Source: Gemmatimonadota bacterium
GTDB lineage: Bacteria > Gemmatimonadota > Gemmatimonadetes > Gemmatimonadales > Gemmatimonadaceae
Direction of reading: 5' to 3'
Length of the DNA stretch: 6,318 bases
Assembly (NCBI GenBank): GCA_028287205.1
Contig: JAQBQC010000011.1
Coordinates: 1 to 6,318, forward strand
The position numbers and the translations under genes were made by a program. Of the stretch, positions 1 through 5,224 are shown piece by piece. The notes under the pieces were generated by a model. The model was not told where the DNA came from and did no database searches. It was given only the letters and a program-made list of their open reading frames with translations. Each line of letters opens with the position of its first letter. The first letter of the stretch is position 1.

Positions 1-625
1 CGTACGCCACGCATCCGAGTGCGTAGATGTCGGTACGCGCATCGAGCGCCTGGTCGCCCGCGATCTGCTCGGGACTCATGTAGCTCGGTGTGCCAACCGA
101 GAGCCCGGTGACCGTGAGTCGATCTCCGCCGGCCGCGCTCACCGCAAGCGCGATCCCGAAATCCGCGAGCAGCGGCTGCCGATCGTGCAGCAGGATGTTC
201 TCAGGTTTGATGTCGCGGTGCAGAATGCCCTGGCGATGAGCATAGTCGAGCGCGCTCGCGATCGCTCCGATCAGCGAGATCGCTTCGGCCACCGGCAGCT
301 GTCGCTCGCGTGTGAGCCGCTCCCGCAGCGACTCGCCGTTGATGAGCGGCATCACATAGTAGAGCAGATCCCCGGCGGCGCCCGAATCGTAGAGCGGCAG
401 GATGTGCGGATGCTGGAGCTGCGCGGTGACACGAATCTCCCGGAGGAATCGATCTGCTCCGACCATCGCCGACAGCTCGGGTCGCAGCACCTTCACCGCC
501 ACGCTGCGATCGTGCTTCACGTCGGTCGCGCGAAAGACGATCGCCATGCCCCCTTCAGCGAGCTCGCCTTCAATGCGATAGCGCGCGGACAGATCCGATT
601 CGAGCCGCTGACGGAGATCGGTCAC
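1..625 (-). CDS. Ser/Thr protein kinase (Hanks type), N-terminal 208 residues, truncated by window edge
   Basis: Seen: starting at GTG 625 the frame is open to the left edge. Kinase subdomains appear in order: glycine loop GELAEGGMAIVF (residues 20-31), AVKVL with the ATP-binding Lys45, the alpha-C Glu63 in FLREIR, HRDIKPEN with catalytic Asp138, DFG at 155-157, GTPSYMSPEQ at 178-187 (SPE in place of APE), and RTDIYALG at 197-204. It is therefore an RD kinase with every catalytic residue in view, and should phosphorylate Ser/Thr on proteins in the cytoplasm. Start choice: an in-frame TGA lies nine codons upstream, and GTG 625 is the only start codon between it and the kinase fold. No Shine-Dalgarno is visible. 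Oddity: the first Gly of GxGxxG is Ala (LAEGG, where family members usually have LGxGG). The C-terminal part, including any membrane or sensor domain, lies outside the window. Kinase assignment is certain; the substrate is unknown. Confidence 0.96.
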   Translation of the reverse strand, partial: MTDLRQRLESDLSARYRIEGELAEGGMAIVFRATDVKHDRSVAVKVLRPELSAMVGADRFLREIRVTAQLQHPHILPLYDSGAAGDLLYYVMPLINGESLRERLTRERQLPVAEAISLIGAIASALDYAHRQGILHRDIKPENILLHDRQPLLADFGIALAVSAAGGDRLTVTGLSVGTPSYMSPEQIAGDQALDARTDIYALGCVAY

Positions 626-853
626 GGGATGCGTGTCACGGGATTCGGATCAGCTTTCTCACGGACGAGCTGCGGAGAAGTGTTCCGAATATGCTGCGTC
701 TTCCGGTAGATGTCACGCATACCGCGAATACGCGACCTCTCGCGGGCGAGCAACGATGGAGGAATCGCCGAGACACGACGCCACCGTCACTCGATCACAT
801 TCGCCCGATTGTCCAGAGAAGCGCGTGCCTGCGACTGACGCGCGATCAGCGGG
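626..853. other. Non-coding gap between kinase and acyltransferase, with a weak minus-strand promoter candidate
   Basis: The gap separates two minus-strand genes. I see no terminator with a T-run for the acyltransferase. On the minus strand a weak sigma70-like pair can be read: TTGCTC (753-748), a 17-nt spacer, and TATTCG (730-725), which would start a leader of about 90 nt for the kinase. A 32-codon minus-strand ORF (720-622, begins MRDIYRKTQH) ends in a TGA that overlaps the kinase GTG start (GTGA). It has no good ribosome site and would begin at or before the predicted transcript start, so it is not called as a gene. Confidence 0.35.
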
Positions 854-2176
854 TCAGTCCGCCCGCAGAGTCTCTATCTCACGTGCGTGCTCGCCCGCGA
901 GCAGGCCGTTGAACGCATACGCACCTGTTGGTGCAACGGCCGGAGTGCTGCTCGACGAAGCCCGGGTGTAAGTCCGAGTCGCGTGCTGCACTCGTTCTCG
1001 AAGAGCCAGAAACGGGTGCTCGATCAGTATGAAGGTCACCACTGCGAAAGAGGCTGAAAGCGCGATCACGACACCCAATGACGTGGTAAGTGTGATGAGA
1101 CTCTGCCCACCGAGTGCTTTCGCCGCTCGTGCTACGGATGGCGCAATCCACCGAAGCACTGCGAAGTGGTTGAGGTACATACCGTAGGAGAGCCTCGACA
1201 CTGCGAAGAACGGCCGCGCCTTCAACGGCCGGAGCTTCTCGGAGCCGATCGCGAGAAGCACGACCACGATGCTTCCGTAAATCATCGACAACGAGAGGAA
1301 GGGAAAGACAATCGCGTCGCCTGTGCGAAGCAGGATCGCGACGACGGACGCACCGACAGCCAGTGTACAGACCCGCAACTGTCGACCGGGAGAACCATCG
1401 AGCCAGTGGGGCGCAATCACCGACACGAGAGCGATGAGCAATCCGATGGTCAGCCCTTCATTGTGCAGGTGGAAGGGGGAGTACATCGCAGTCTTGACCT
1501 TCGCTACCGTGTATCCAGCGCCGAGAAGGGTATGAGCGGTCCACCATCGCACGCCCGACACCGCAATCAATGACGCTGCCATCGCGATGAACCAATCGCG
1601 CCTGCGGAAGAACCGCGCGCACACGAGAATCGCAAGCGGCGCCAGGATATAGAACTGCTCCTCGGTCGAGAGAGACCAGCCGCCTTCGACGCGGCCCGAG
1701 AAGTAGTTGGAGAGAAACACCCAATCTCCCCACTTGTACGACCACTTGTCATCGAGTGCGGGTGCGAGCAGTGCGATGAAGAAGTACAGCGGCCAAATGC
1801 GAAATCCACGACGCAGGATAAATCGTCCGACGTTGATCGTGCCGGTGCGCAGCTGTTCCTTCCAGAGTTGTCGCCCAATCAGCAAGCCGCTCAGCACGAA
1901 AAACAGATCGACGCCCGTCCATCCGAATGCGAAAATGGGCCCGTCGAGGAGATGCGAGTATTCGGGGAATTGCGCCTTACCGACCTCGGGGAAGTGACCG
2001 GCGATCACCATCAAGATCGCCAGCGTTCGCAAGGCGTCCAGCGCAGGGACCTGCGTCGCCGGCGGATTCCAGATATCGCGAGCCGCGCTTCGGGCGAAGG
2101 ACAATCGCGCGGCAGCCGGTCGATCGGAAAGAAGTCGCTGAGACACCTTGACGCTCAGGTGACCTGGTCTCTTCAT
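854..2176 (-). CDS. Membrane acyltransferase, family 3 (OafA/YrhL type)
   Basis: This 440-residue multi-pass inner-membrane enzyme belongs to the family that moves acyl groups (often acetyl) across the membrane onto sugars of O-antigen, exopolysaccharide, peptidoglycan or other glycans. Seen: PALDALRTLAILMVIAGH at 44-61 with the family's conserved His61; GVDLFFVLSGLLIG at 88-101; RRGFRIWPLY at 122-131; WSLSTEEQFYIL at 167-178; LHNEGLTIGLLIAL at 237-250; LSYGMYLNH at 329-337; and IEHPFL at 385-390 in the last helix. About ten hydrophobic helices span residues 45-390. Length is normal for the acyltransferase-3 core. An N-terminal segment of about 43 residues and a Ser/Thr/Ala-rich tail after 395 carry no recognisable domain. 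ATG 2176 is the first start after an in-frame TGA five codons upstream; the ribosome site is weak (GGA, 7 nt before). No SGNH domain and no glycan-biosynthesis neighbours are visible, so the acceptor cannot be named. Confidence 0.95.
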   Translation of the reverse strand: MKRPGHLSVKVSQRLLSDRPAAARLSFARSAARDIWNPPATQVPALDALRTLAILMVIAGHFPEVGKAQFPEYSHLLDGPIFAFGWTGVDLFFVLSGLLIGRQLWKEQLRTGTINVGRFILRRGFRIWPLYFFIALLAPALDDKWSYKWGDWVFLSNYFSGRVEGGWSLSTEEQFYILAPLAILVCARFFRRRDWFIAMAASLIAVSGVRWWTAHTLLGAGYTVAKVKTAMYSPFHLHNEGLTIGLLIALVSVIAPHWLDGSPGRQLRVCTLAVGASVVAILLRTGDAIVFPFLSLSMIYGSIVVVLLAIGSEKLRPLKARPFFAVSRLSYGMYLNHFAVLRWIAPSVARAAKALGGQSLITLTTSLGVVIALSASFAVVTFILIEHPFLALRERVQHATRTYTRASSSSTPAVAPTGAYAFNGLLAGEHAREIETLRAD

Positions 2177-2211
2177 CGCGCGGTCCGATCACAACGCACC
2201 GCACACTCGAG

Positions 2212-2227
2212 CACGCCGGAGGGCGTG
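2212..2227 (-). other. Perfect 6-bp stem-loop in the acyltransferase leader
   Basis: CACGCC, a 4-nt loop, then GGCGTG form a perfect hairpin 36-51 nt upstream of the acyltransferase ATG. On the minus strand the loop reads CUCC. No T-run follows on either strand, so it is not an intrinsic terminator. It would sit in the 5' leader of the acyltransferase mRNA if the promoter proposed at 2258-2287 is right. Its function is unknown and a chance occurrence is possible. Confidence 0.35.
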
Positions 2228-2257
2228 ACGACATACTACTCCGTCAATTTGCATAAA

Positions 2258-2287
2258 GAAATACCCCGCTCGAGATAGCGACCTCAA
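2258..2287 (-). promoter_or_regulatory. Candidate sigma70-like promoter for the acyltransferase gene
   Basis: On the minus strand TTGAGG (2287-2282) and TATTTC (2263-2258) are separated by 18 nt, inside the most AT-rich stretch of the 168-nt gap upstream of the acyltransferase. It would give a leader of about 75 nt. The match to consensus is partial. Read-through from the upstream lipoprotein pair is an alternative, because no clear terminator separates them. Confidence 0.3.
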
Positions 2288-2344
2288 GCGGAGCATGAGC
2301 TCAGAGCATATTCCTACGCGTCGCTGATACATCGACGAGCTATC

Positions 2345-2998
2345 TCAGTAATACTTGCTCCGCGGGAAATAGAGATTGTGGTGCGTGTCCGCGAAGTCGA
2401 CGAATTGGAGATGGTAGTATGGCACCCTGATCCGACTGTGCTTGCCGATCGCCGCGATCTGATTGGACACGAAGACGTAGCCAAGCGCGTTCGTGACGAG
2501 AGCCACCGTGTGCGATACGCCATGGGGATCGGTGAATTCGAGAGTCACCGGCGTGCTGACGAACGGCTTCTTCGACTCCCCGTCGAAGAGCTTGAGCGGA
2601 TGCGGGTCGTTGCCGCTCGGCTCCTTCGCCGTGAGCTCCAGATCCCACCCACCGCCCTCGCGCTTCGTCGCATTGTCGAGAAGATCGGGCGCATACGCGT
2701 CGGTCTCCGCGATCACGCTCACCGCGATCGCTCGCCGCGGTATGGCCGTGCGCCCGGAGGTATCGGAGCGCGCCCGCCAGTTCGTGCTGTCCGGAGAACA
2801 CGGGGTCCTCTCGCAGGCGACCGTGTTCGCGGGATGAATCCTGATGTCGAGATTCGCGATCGGACGGCCGGAGGACGCATCCAGCACCCGAACCGTCTCC
2901 CAGGGATCATCCGAAAACACGATCGAGTCGTACGACTTGCACCCGCTGATGAACGAGATCGCACATGCTGCAATCATCATCCTGAGGACATCTTTCAA
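2345..2998 (-). CDS. Predicted lipoprotein with two possible beta-sandwich segments, unknown function
   Basis: Not a family I can name. From TTG 2998 the product has 217 residues and begins with a lipoprotein signal: a charged start (MKDVLR), a hydrophobic core, and the lipobox ISGC with Cys20. I prefer TTG because it gives a normal 20-residue signal with Lys and Arg, lies 7 nt after the upstream stop, and has GAG 6 nt before it. Starting at the in-frame ATGs at 2980 or 2977 would leave a signal of only 12-13 residues with no basic residue. The mature part holds VRVLDASSGRPIANLDIRI (36-54) leading to RSDTSGRTAIP (77-87), then TPVTLEF (149-155) leading to TNALGYVFVS (169-178). Both resemble the 'modification of a trait, then G-x-T/V' pattern of carboxypeptidase-regulatory-like (transthyretin-fold) domains; this is inference. 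Cys62 and Cys67 could form a disulfide. It is the second gene of an operon with the larger lipoprotein and probably sits in the outer membrane (Lys, not Asp, follows the Cys). Confidence 0.82.
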   Translation of the reverse strand: MKDVLRMMIAACAISFISGCKSYDSIVFSDDPWETVRVLDASSGRPIANLDIRIHPANTVACERTPCSPDSTNWRARSDTSGRTAIPRRAIAVSVIAETDAYAPDLLDNATKREGGGWDLELTAKEPSGNDPHPLKLFDGESKKPFVSTPVTLEFTDPHGVSHTVALVTNALGYVFVSNQIAAIGKHSRIRVPYYHLQFVDFADTHHNLYFPRSKYY

Positions 2999-3005
2999 TT
3001 CGTGC

Positions 3006-4094
3006 TCAGATAGTCGAGAGAAGACGATCGACATGCTTGCCGATCGCGTCGAGCATGACCTTCGAGAGCGGAAAGGTGCGCGCGAACTCGTCGTCCAAAT
3101 TGGATGCGGTGCCGCGTCCGCGCGCCGCCTTGATATAGTAGCGTTCGTAGCCCGGGACCAGATCGGGAATCGTGCGGCGCAGGAGCAGCGCTCCGGCGCG
3201 CACGGCCGCCGAGCTTTCATACTGGGATGCCATTCCCGACTGCTTCTCGGCCGGCGTCGTGTTGTCGGACACGGCCTGTCCGGACGCGAGGGCCGCCACC
3301 TCGTGAATGAAAGTGTAGACCGCCTCCACGGCGGAATCCGTTTTCGCGGGGAAGACGACGGCGACGGTGTGTTGACCCGAGGTGATCGTACGTCCTTCGC
3401 CGTCGAGCGGAAGAGACAGCAGGATCTCGCCCTTGTCCAGCTGCGAGTTGTTCAGAAACCCTCGCAACGGCGGGTAATACCGGTTCGCGAACTGCGAATC
3501 CACTGTGGCCAGCACCGGTTGAAGCTCCCGCTGCCGATCATTCCAATACTGCTGGTAGAAGCGCGTGTGCTCGTCGGCGAGGGAGCTCGCGAACAAGCGG
3601 AGCCAATCGCGATCTGCTCTGCTGCGATAGCTCTGCGCAAATGCCGCGATCGCCGGACGCATTGTCGAATCTCTGGCCGCATTCGGATCGCCATTCGCAT
3701 CGAGGAATGCGGCGATGTCGGCCTGCATCTCCTCCCAGGTCCGCTCCTGGAGCGCCAGGAACTGGCCGGACACCAGCGCGGGATTCGCCGCGAATCCTCG
3801 CCTGAGCTGTTCCGCATTGGCATCGAGCTGCGTCGTGACGCTGCGACTGCGCTTGGCCGCCGCGATCAGATCACGATACCCGCGCCGAAAGAACGGGACC
3901 TTCGACGTGTCGTCTTGCACCATCGCGTGGCCATGAAGCCACAGGTCGACGATGTAGCTGGTCTTCACCGGCCAGGGATTCACCGGAGCGGCAGGGGAGG
4001 CGGGAGCGGGATCTGTCGAGGCGCCGCCACCGCCGAGACTCGAACAGCCAAGCGCAACGAAAATGGTGCACGCTCCCACGAATAGTCTACGCAT
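3006..4094 (-). CDS. Predicted lipoprotein with helical body and a His-Glu motif, unknown function
   Basis: The product has 362 residues from ATG 4094. The start is fixed by a GAGG 6 nt upstream; the ATG at 4106 has no ribosome site. Residues 1-17 are a lipoprotein signal (MRRLF..., lipobox ALGC, Cys17), followed by a Gly/Ala/Pro/Ser linker to about residue 42. The body is mainly predicted helix: VDLWLHGHAMVQDDTSKVP near 49-67, then RADRDWLRLFASSLADEHTRFYQQYW near 159-184. A short beta stretch (HTVAVVFPAK, 242-251) precedes YTFIHEVAALASG at 260-272. His264-Glu265 lie where a zinc-peptidase HExxH could be, but the residue at the second His position is Ala, so hydrolase activity is unsupported. 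The closing part has PDLVPGYERYYIKAARG (310-326). It heads a two-gene unit with the next lipoprotein. Ser, not Asp, follows the lipid Cys, which under the E. coli rule points to the outer membrane. Lipoprotein nature is well supported; the role is unknown. Confidence 0.88.
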   Translation of the reverse strand: MRRLFVGACTIFVALGCSSLGGGGASTDPAPASPAAPVNPWPVKTSYIVDLWLHGHAMVQDDTSKVPFFRRGYRDLIAAAKRSRSVTTQLDANAEQLRRGFAANPALVSGQFLALQERTWEEMQADIAAFLDANGDPNAARDSTMRPAIAAFAQSYRSRADRDWLRLFASSLADEHTRFYQQYWNDRQRELQPVLATVDSQFANRYYPPLRGFLNNSQLDKGEILLSLPLDGEGRTITSGQHTVAVVFPAKTDSAVEAVYTFIHEVAALASGQAVSDNTTPAEKQSGMASQYESSAAVRAGALLLRRTIPDLVPGYERYYIKAARGRGTASNLDDEFARTFPLSKVMLDAIGKHVDRLLSTI

Positions 4095-4100
4095 CGAGCA

Positions 4101-4104
4101 CCTC
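4101..4104 (-). promoter_or_regulatory. Ribosome binding site that sets the larger lipoprotein's start
   Basis: GAGG on the minus strand lies 6 nt before ATG 4094. It overlaps the codons following the alternative ATG at 4106, which itself has only GTCCTTCA upstream. This favours ATG 4094 and a conventional 17-residue lipoprotein signal. Confidence 0.7.
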
Positions 4105-4299
4105 ATTGAAGGACAATATCCTGGGCCATCGCATGCGCACCGATTTCAGACCGATCGGTTTCTCGTCGCTTTGGAGGGCGACTCGCAACCTGACGCCAAT
4201 GCACATCGGGTGCCCTGATTCGCGTAACGGATTCGTGGCAGGCGGACACTATTCACTTGCATAGAGCTGCGCCCCAGGCCATTCTCGCGCGCACCTTGC

Positions 4300-4327
4300 T
4301 TGACACCGCCCCCACACGCCCTATCGT
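4300..4327 (+). promoter_or_regulatory. Sigma70-like promoter of the small lipoprotein gene
   Basis: A perfect -35 TTGACA (4300-4305) and a TATCGT -10 (4322-4327) are separated by 16 nt. The predicted transcript start is near 4334, giving a leader of about 50 nt and a GAGG ribosome site at 4374-4377, 5 nt before ATG 4383. The element lies upstream of the gene it would serve and faces it. This is the best promoter match in the window. Confidence 0.7.
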
Positions 4328-4382
4328 GTCATGCACGCATTCCCGATCAAAGCCGGACGTCCCGAAGTTCATCGAGGTTCGT

Positions 4383-4880
4383 ATGCACCACGTCTCCCGT
4401 ATCGCAATCGCCTGTTCGACCGGCCTGCTGCTCGCTGGTTGCACGAAGAACGATCAAGCCGCAAAGGACAGCGCCGCCGCCGCGGCGGCGATGCCTGCGC
4501 CCGCCCCCGCGCCAGCTCCCGCCCCTGCGCTTTCGCTCGCCGATTTCGCCGGCAAATGGAAAGTGCGCGGAGTGCCCGAGACAGGGAAAGACACATCTCC
4601 CACCACCTACGTGCTCACGGCGACGGCCGACACGACGGGATGGACCATCGTTTTCCCCTCTGGCGTGAAGGTGCCGGGACACGTCACGGTCGAGGGTGAC
4701 AGTGTGATCGTGAGGACCGGCGTGTACCCAAGTCAGCGCCGCAAGGGTATGAAGGTGAAGACGGAAGGGTCGATGAGGCTTCAGAACGGCAAGCTCGTCG
4801 GAACCACGATTGCGCACTACGAGACGAAGGGTCCGGATTCGGTGCTTCGCCTGCGCACCGAAGGAACGAAGATGCCGTAG
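4383..4880 (+). CDS. Small predicted lipoprotein with Ala/Pro tether and beta-rich domain
   Basis: The product has 165 residues. ATG 4383 is chosen over the upstream in-frame ATG 4257 because GAGG lies 5 nt before it, it begins a proper lipoprotein signal (MHHVSRIAIACSTGLLLAGC, lipid Cys20), and the upstream extension would contain the promoter. After the Cys comes a low-complexity tether (Ala run 31-36, then alternating Ala-Pro to about 49). The globular part (51-165) opens with LADFAGKWKVRGVPE, followed by strands with repeated TxxxTATADTTGW (80-87) and VTVEGDSVIVRTGVY (101-115), a basic turn QRRKGMKVK, and the closing strands LQNGKLVGTTIAHY and DSVLRLRTEGT. The GKW opening and all-beta pattern suggest a small barrel or lipocalin-like fold, but that is inference; I cannot name a family. 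It is probably exposed on the periplasmic or outer-membrane side. It forms a single-gene unit, transcribed divergently from the lipoprotein pair. Confidence 0.9.
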   Translation: MHHVSRIAIACSTGLLLAGCTKNDQAAKDSAAAAAAMPAPAPAPAPAPALSLADFAGKWKVRGVPETGKDTSPTTYVLTATADTTGWTIVFPSGVKVPGHVTVEGDSVIVRTGVYPSQRRKGMKVKTEGSMRLQNGKLVGTTIAHYETKGPDSVLRLRTEGTKMP

Positions 4881-4917
4881 GGTGTTGTCGTTCGGCGGCC
4901 GGATCAGATGGGATGAG

Positions 4918-4955
4918 AAAAAAACACCCCGCATTTGAGTCGGGCGATGTGGGGT
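4918..4955 (-). terminator. Intrinsic (rho-independent) terminator on the minus strand
   Basis: Read on the minus strand, ACCCCACAT (4955-4947), a 12-nt loop, and ATGCGGGGT (4934-4926) form a 9-bp stem with one G-U pair. After a single G this is followed by seven T (4924-4918). On the plus strand the same hairpin is preceded by A7 and followed by AGCTGTGG, so it lacks the U-run needed to end the small lipoprotein transcript. The only minus-strand material upstream is antisense to the right-hand kinase or the unassigned gap, so its client is unknown. Confidence 0.75.
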
Positions 4956-4958
4956 AGC

Positions 4959-4990
4959 TGTGGAGTACCACGCGGAGCTCCAACAGGAGC
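4959..4990 (-). other. Two short stem-loops next to the terminator
   Basis: GCTCC (4977-4981), loop AACA, GGAGC (4986-4990) is a perfect 5-bp stem. GTGG (4960-4963), loop AGTA, CCAC (4968-4971) is a perfect 4-bp stem extendable by one U-G pair on the plus strand. Together with the terminator hairpin they make three consecutive stem-loops in 65 bp. On the minus strand they would form the 3' end of any transcript that ends at the terminator. Each is short and could be chance. Confidence 0.35.
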
Positions 4991-5046
4991 AGACGCGATC
5001 GCTATTTCCGGCTCTCGCCTCCGTTGCGGTGCGCGCGACGGGTCGG

Positions 5047-5075
5047 TTGACGCGCTCTGTTGCGAGTAGTACTAG
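5047..5075 (+). promoter_or_regulatory. Candidate promoter for the right-hand kinase
   Basis: TTGACG (5047-5052), a 17-nt spacer, and TACTAG (5070-5075) lie on the plus strand. The -35 is good and the -10 weak. It would give a leader of roughly 140 nt before CTG 5225. It is the only reasonable -35/-10 pair I found in the gap upstream of the kinase. Confidence 0.35.
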
Positions 5076-5224
5076 TTGTCCCGTGCAGTCATCACGGGCG
5101 TGCTCCGGTGGGAGATGATCGTTCGACGTGCGGCCGTGAGATACGCCGTGACCACGGCGGAATCAGTCACTAGGGCGCCCTGGACGATGGTCGTAAACTC
5201 GCGGGCCTTCTCCCGAGCCCTTCT

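Larger units (their letters stand above)
4095..4382. other. Divergent intergenic control region
   Basis: This region separates the leftward lipoprotein pair from the rightward small lipoprotein. The rightward promoter at 4300-4327 is clear. I could not find a convincing -35/-10 pair for the leftward operon. A 10-bp perfect palindrome ACCGATCGGT lies at 4150-4159, with a second ACCGAT half at 4139-4144. It could be an operator, but a palindrome of this length is expected several times by chance in a window this size. Confidence 0.5.
4881..5224. other. 344-bp gap with minus-strand terminator, stem-loops and a weak rightward promoter
   Basis: No gene with convincing support is seen. The left part (4918-4990) holds the intrinsic terminator and two further short stem-loops described separately. 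The right part has open but unconvincing short frames. On the plus strand, TTG 5077 or ATG 5115 runs to TGA 5226-5228. On the minus strand, the tail of a long antisense frame ends at TAG 5074-5072; GTG 5170 would give 32 residues, with AGGG 7 nt upstream. An 8-bp palindrome GCGATCGC lies at 4995-5002. No tRNA-like or rRNA-like fold was found. Confidence 0.45.

Noticed and set aside
185..709. 174-codon plus-strand open frame
   Set aside because: It is antisense to the left-hand kinase and rich in Arg and His with no domain.
622..720. 32-codon minus-strand frame as a gene
   Set aside because: It has no ribosome site at a useful distance and no recognisable content, and it would start at or before the proposed transcript start. 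The overlap with the kinase start is reported only as a finding.
2378..3013. 211-codon plus-strand open frame
   Set aside because: It is antisense to the second lipoprotein gene, with shadow-frame composition.
2844..4085. 413-codon plus-strand open frame
   Set aside because: It lies antisense to both lipoprotein genes. Its translation is rich in Arg, Glu, His and Gly without domains, whereas the minus frame has lipoprotein signals, a ribosome site and operon spacing. It is a high-GC shadow frame.
4257..4382. Longer N-terminus for the small lipoprotein from ATG 4257
   Set aside because: It would bury the lipoprotein signal and place the TTGACA/TATCGT promoter inside the gene. ATG 4383 has a good GAGG site.
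4926..4955. Hairpin as plus-strand terminator of the small lipoprotein gene
   Set aside because: No U-run follows on the plus strand; the T-run is only on the minus strand.
4995..5002. GCGATCGC octamer like the cyanobacterial HIP1 element
   Set aside because: There is a single copy in a GC-rich genome that is not cyanobacterial by gene content, so it is expected by chance.
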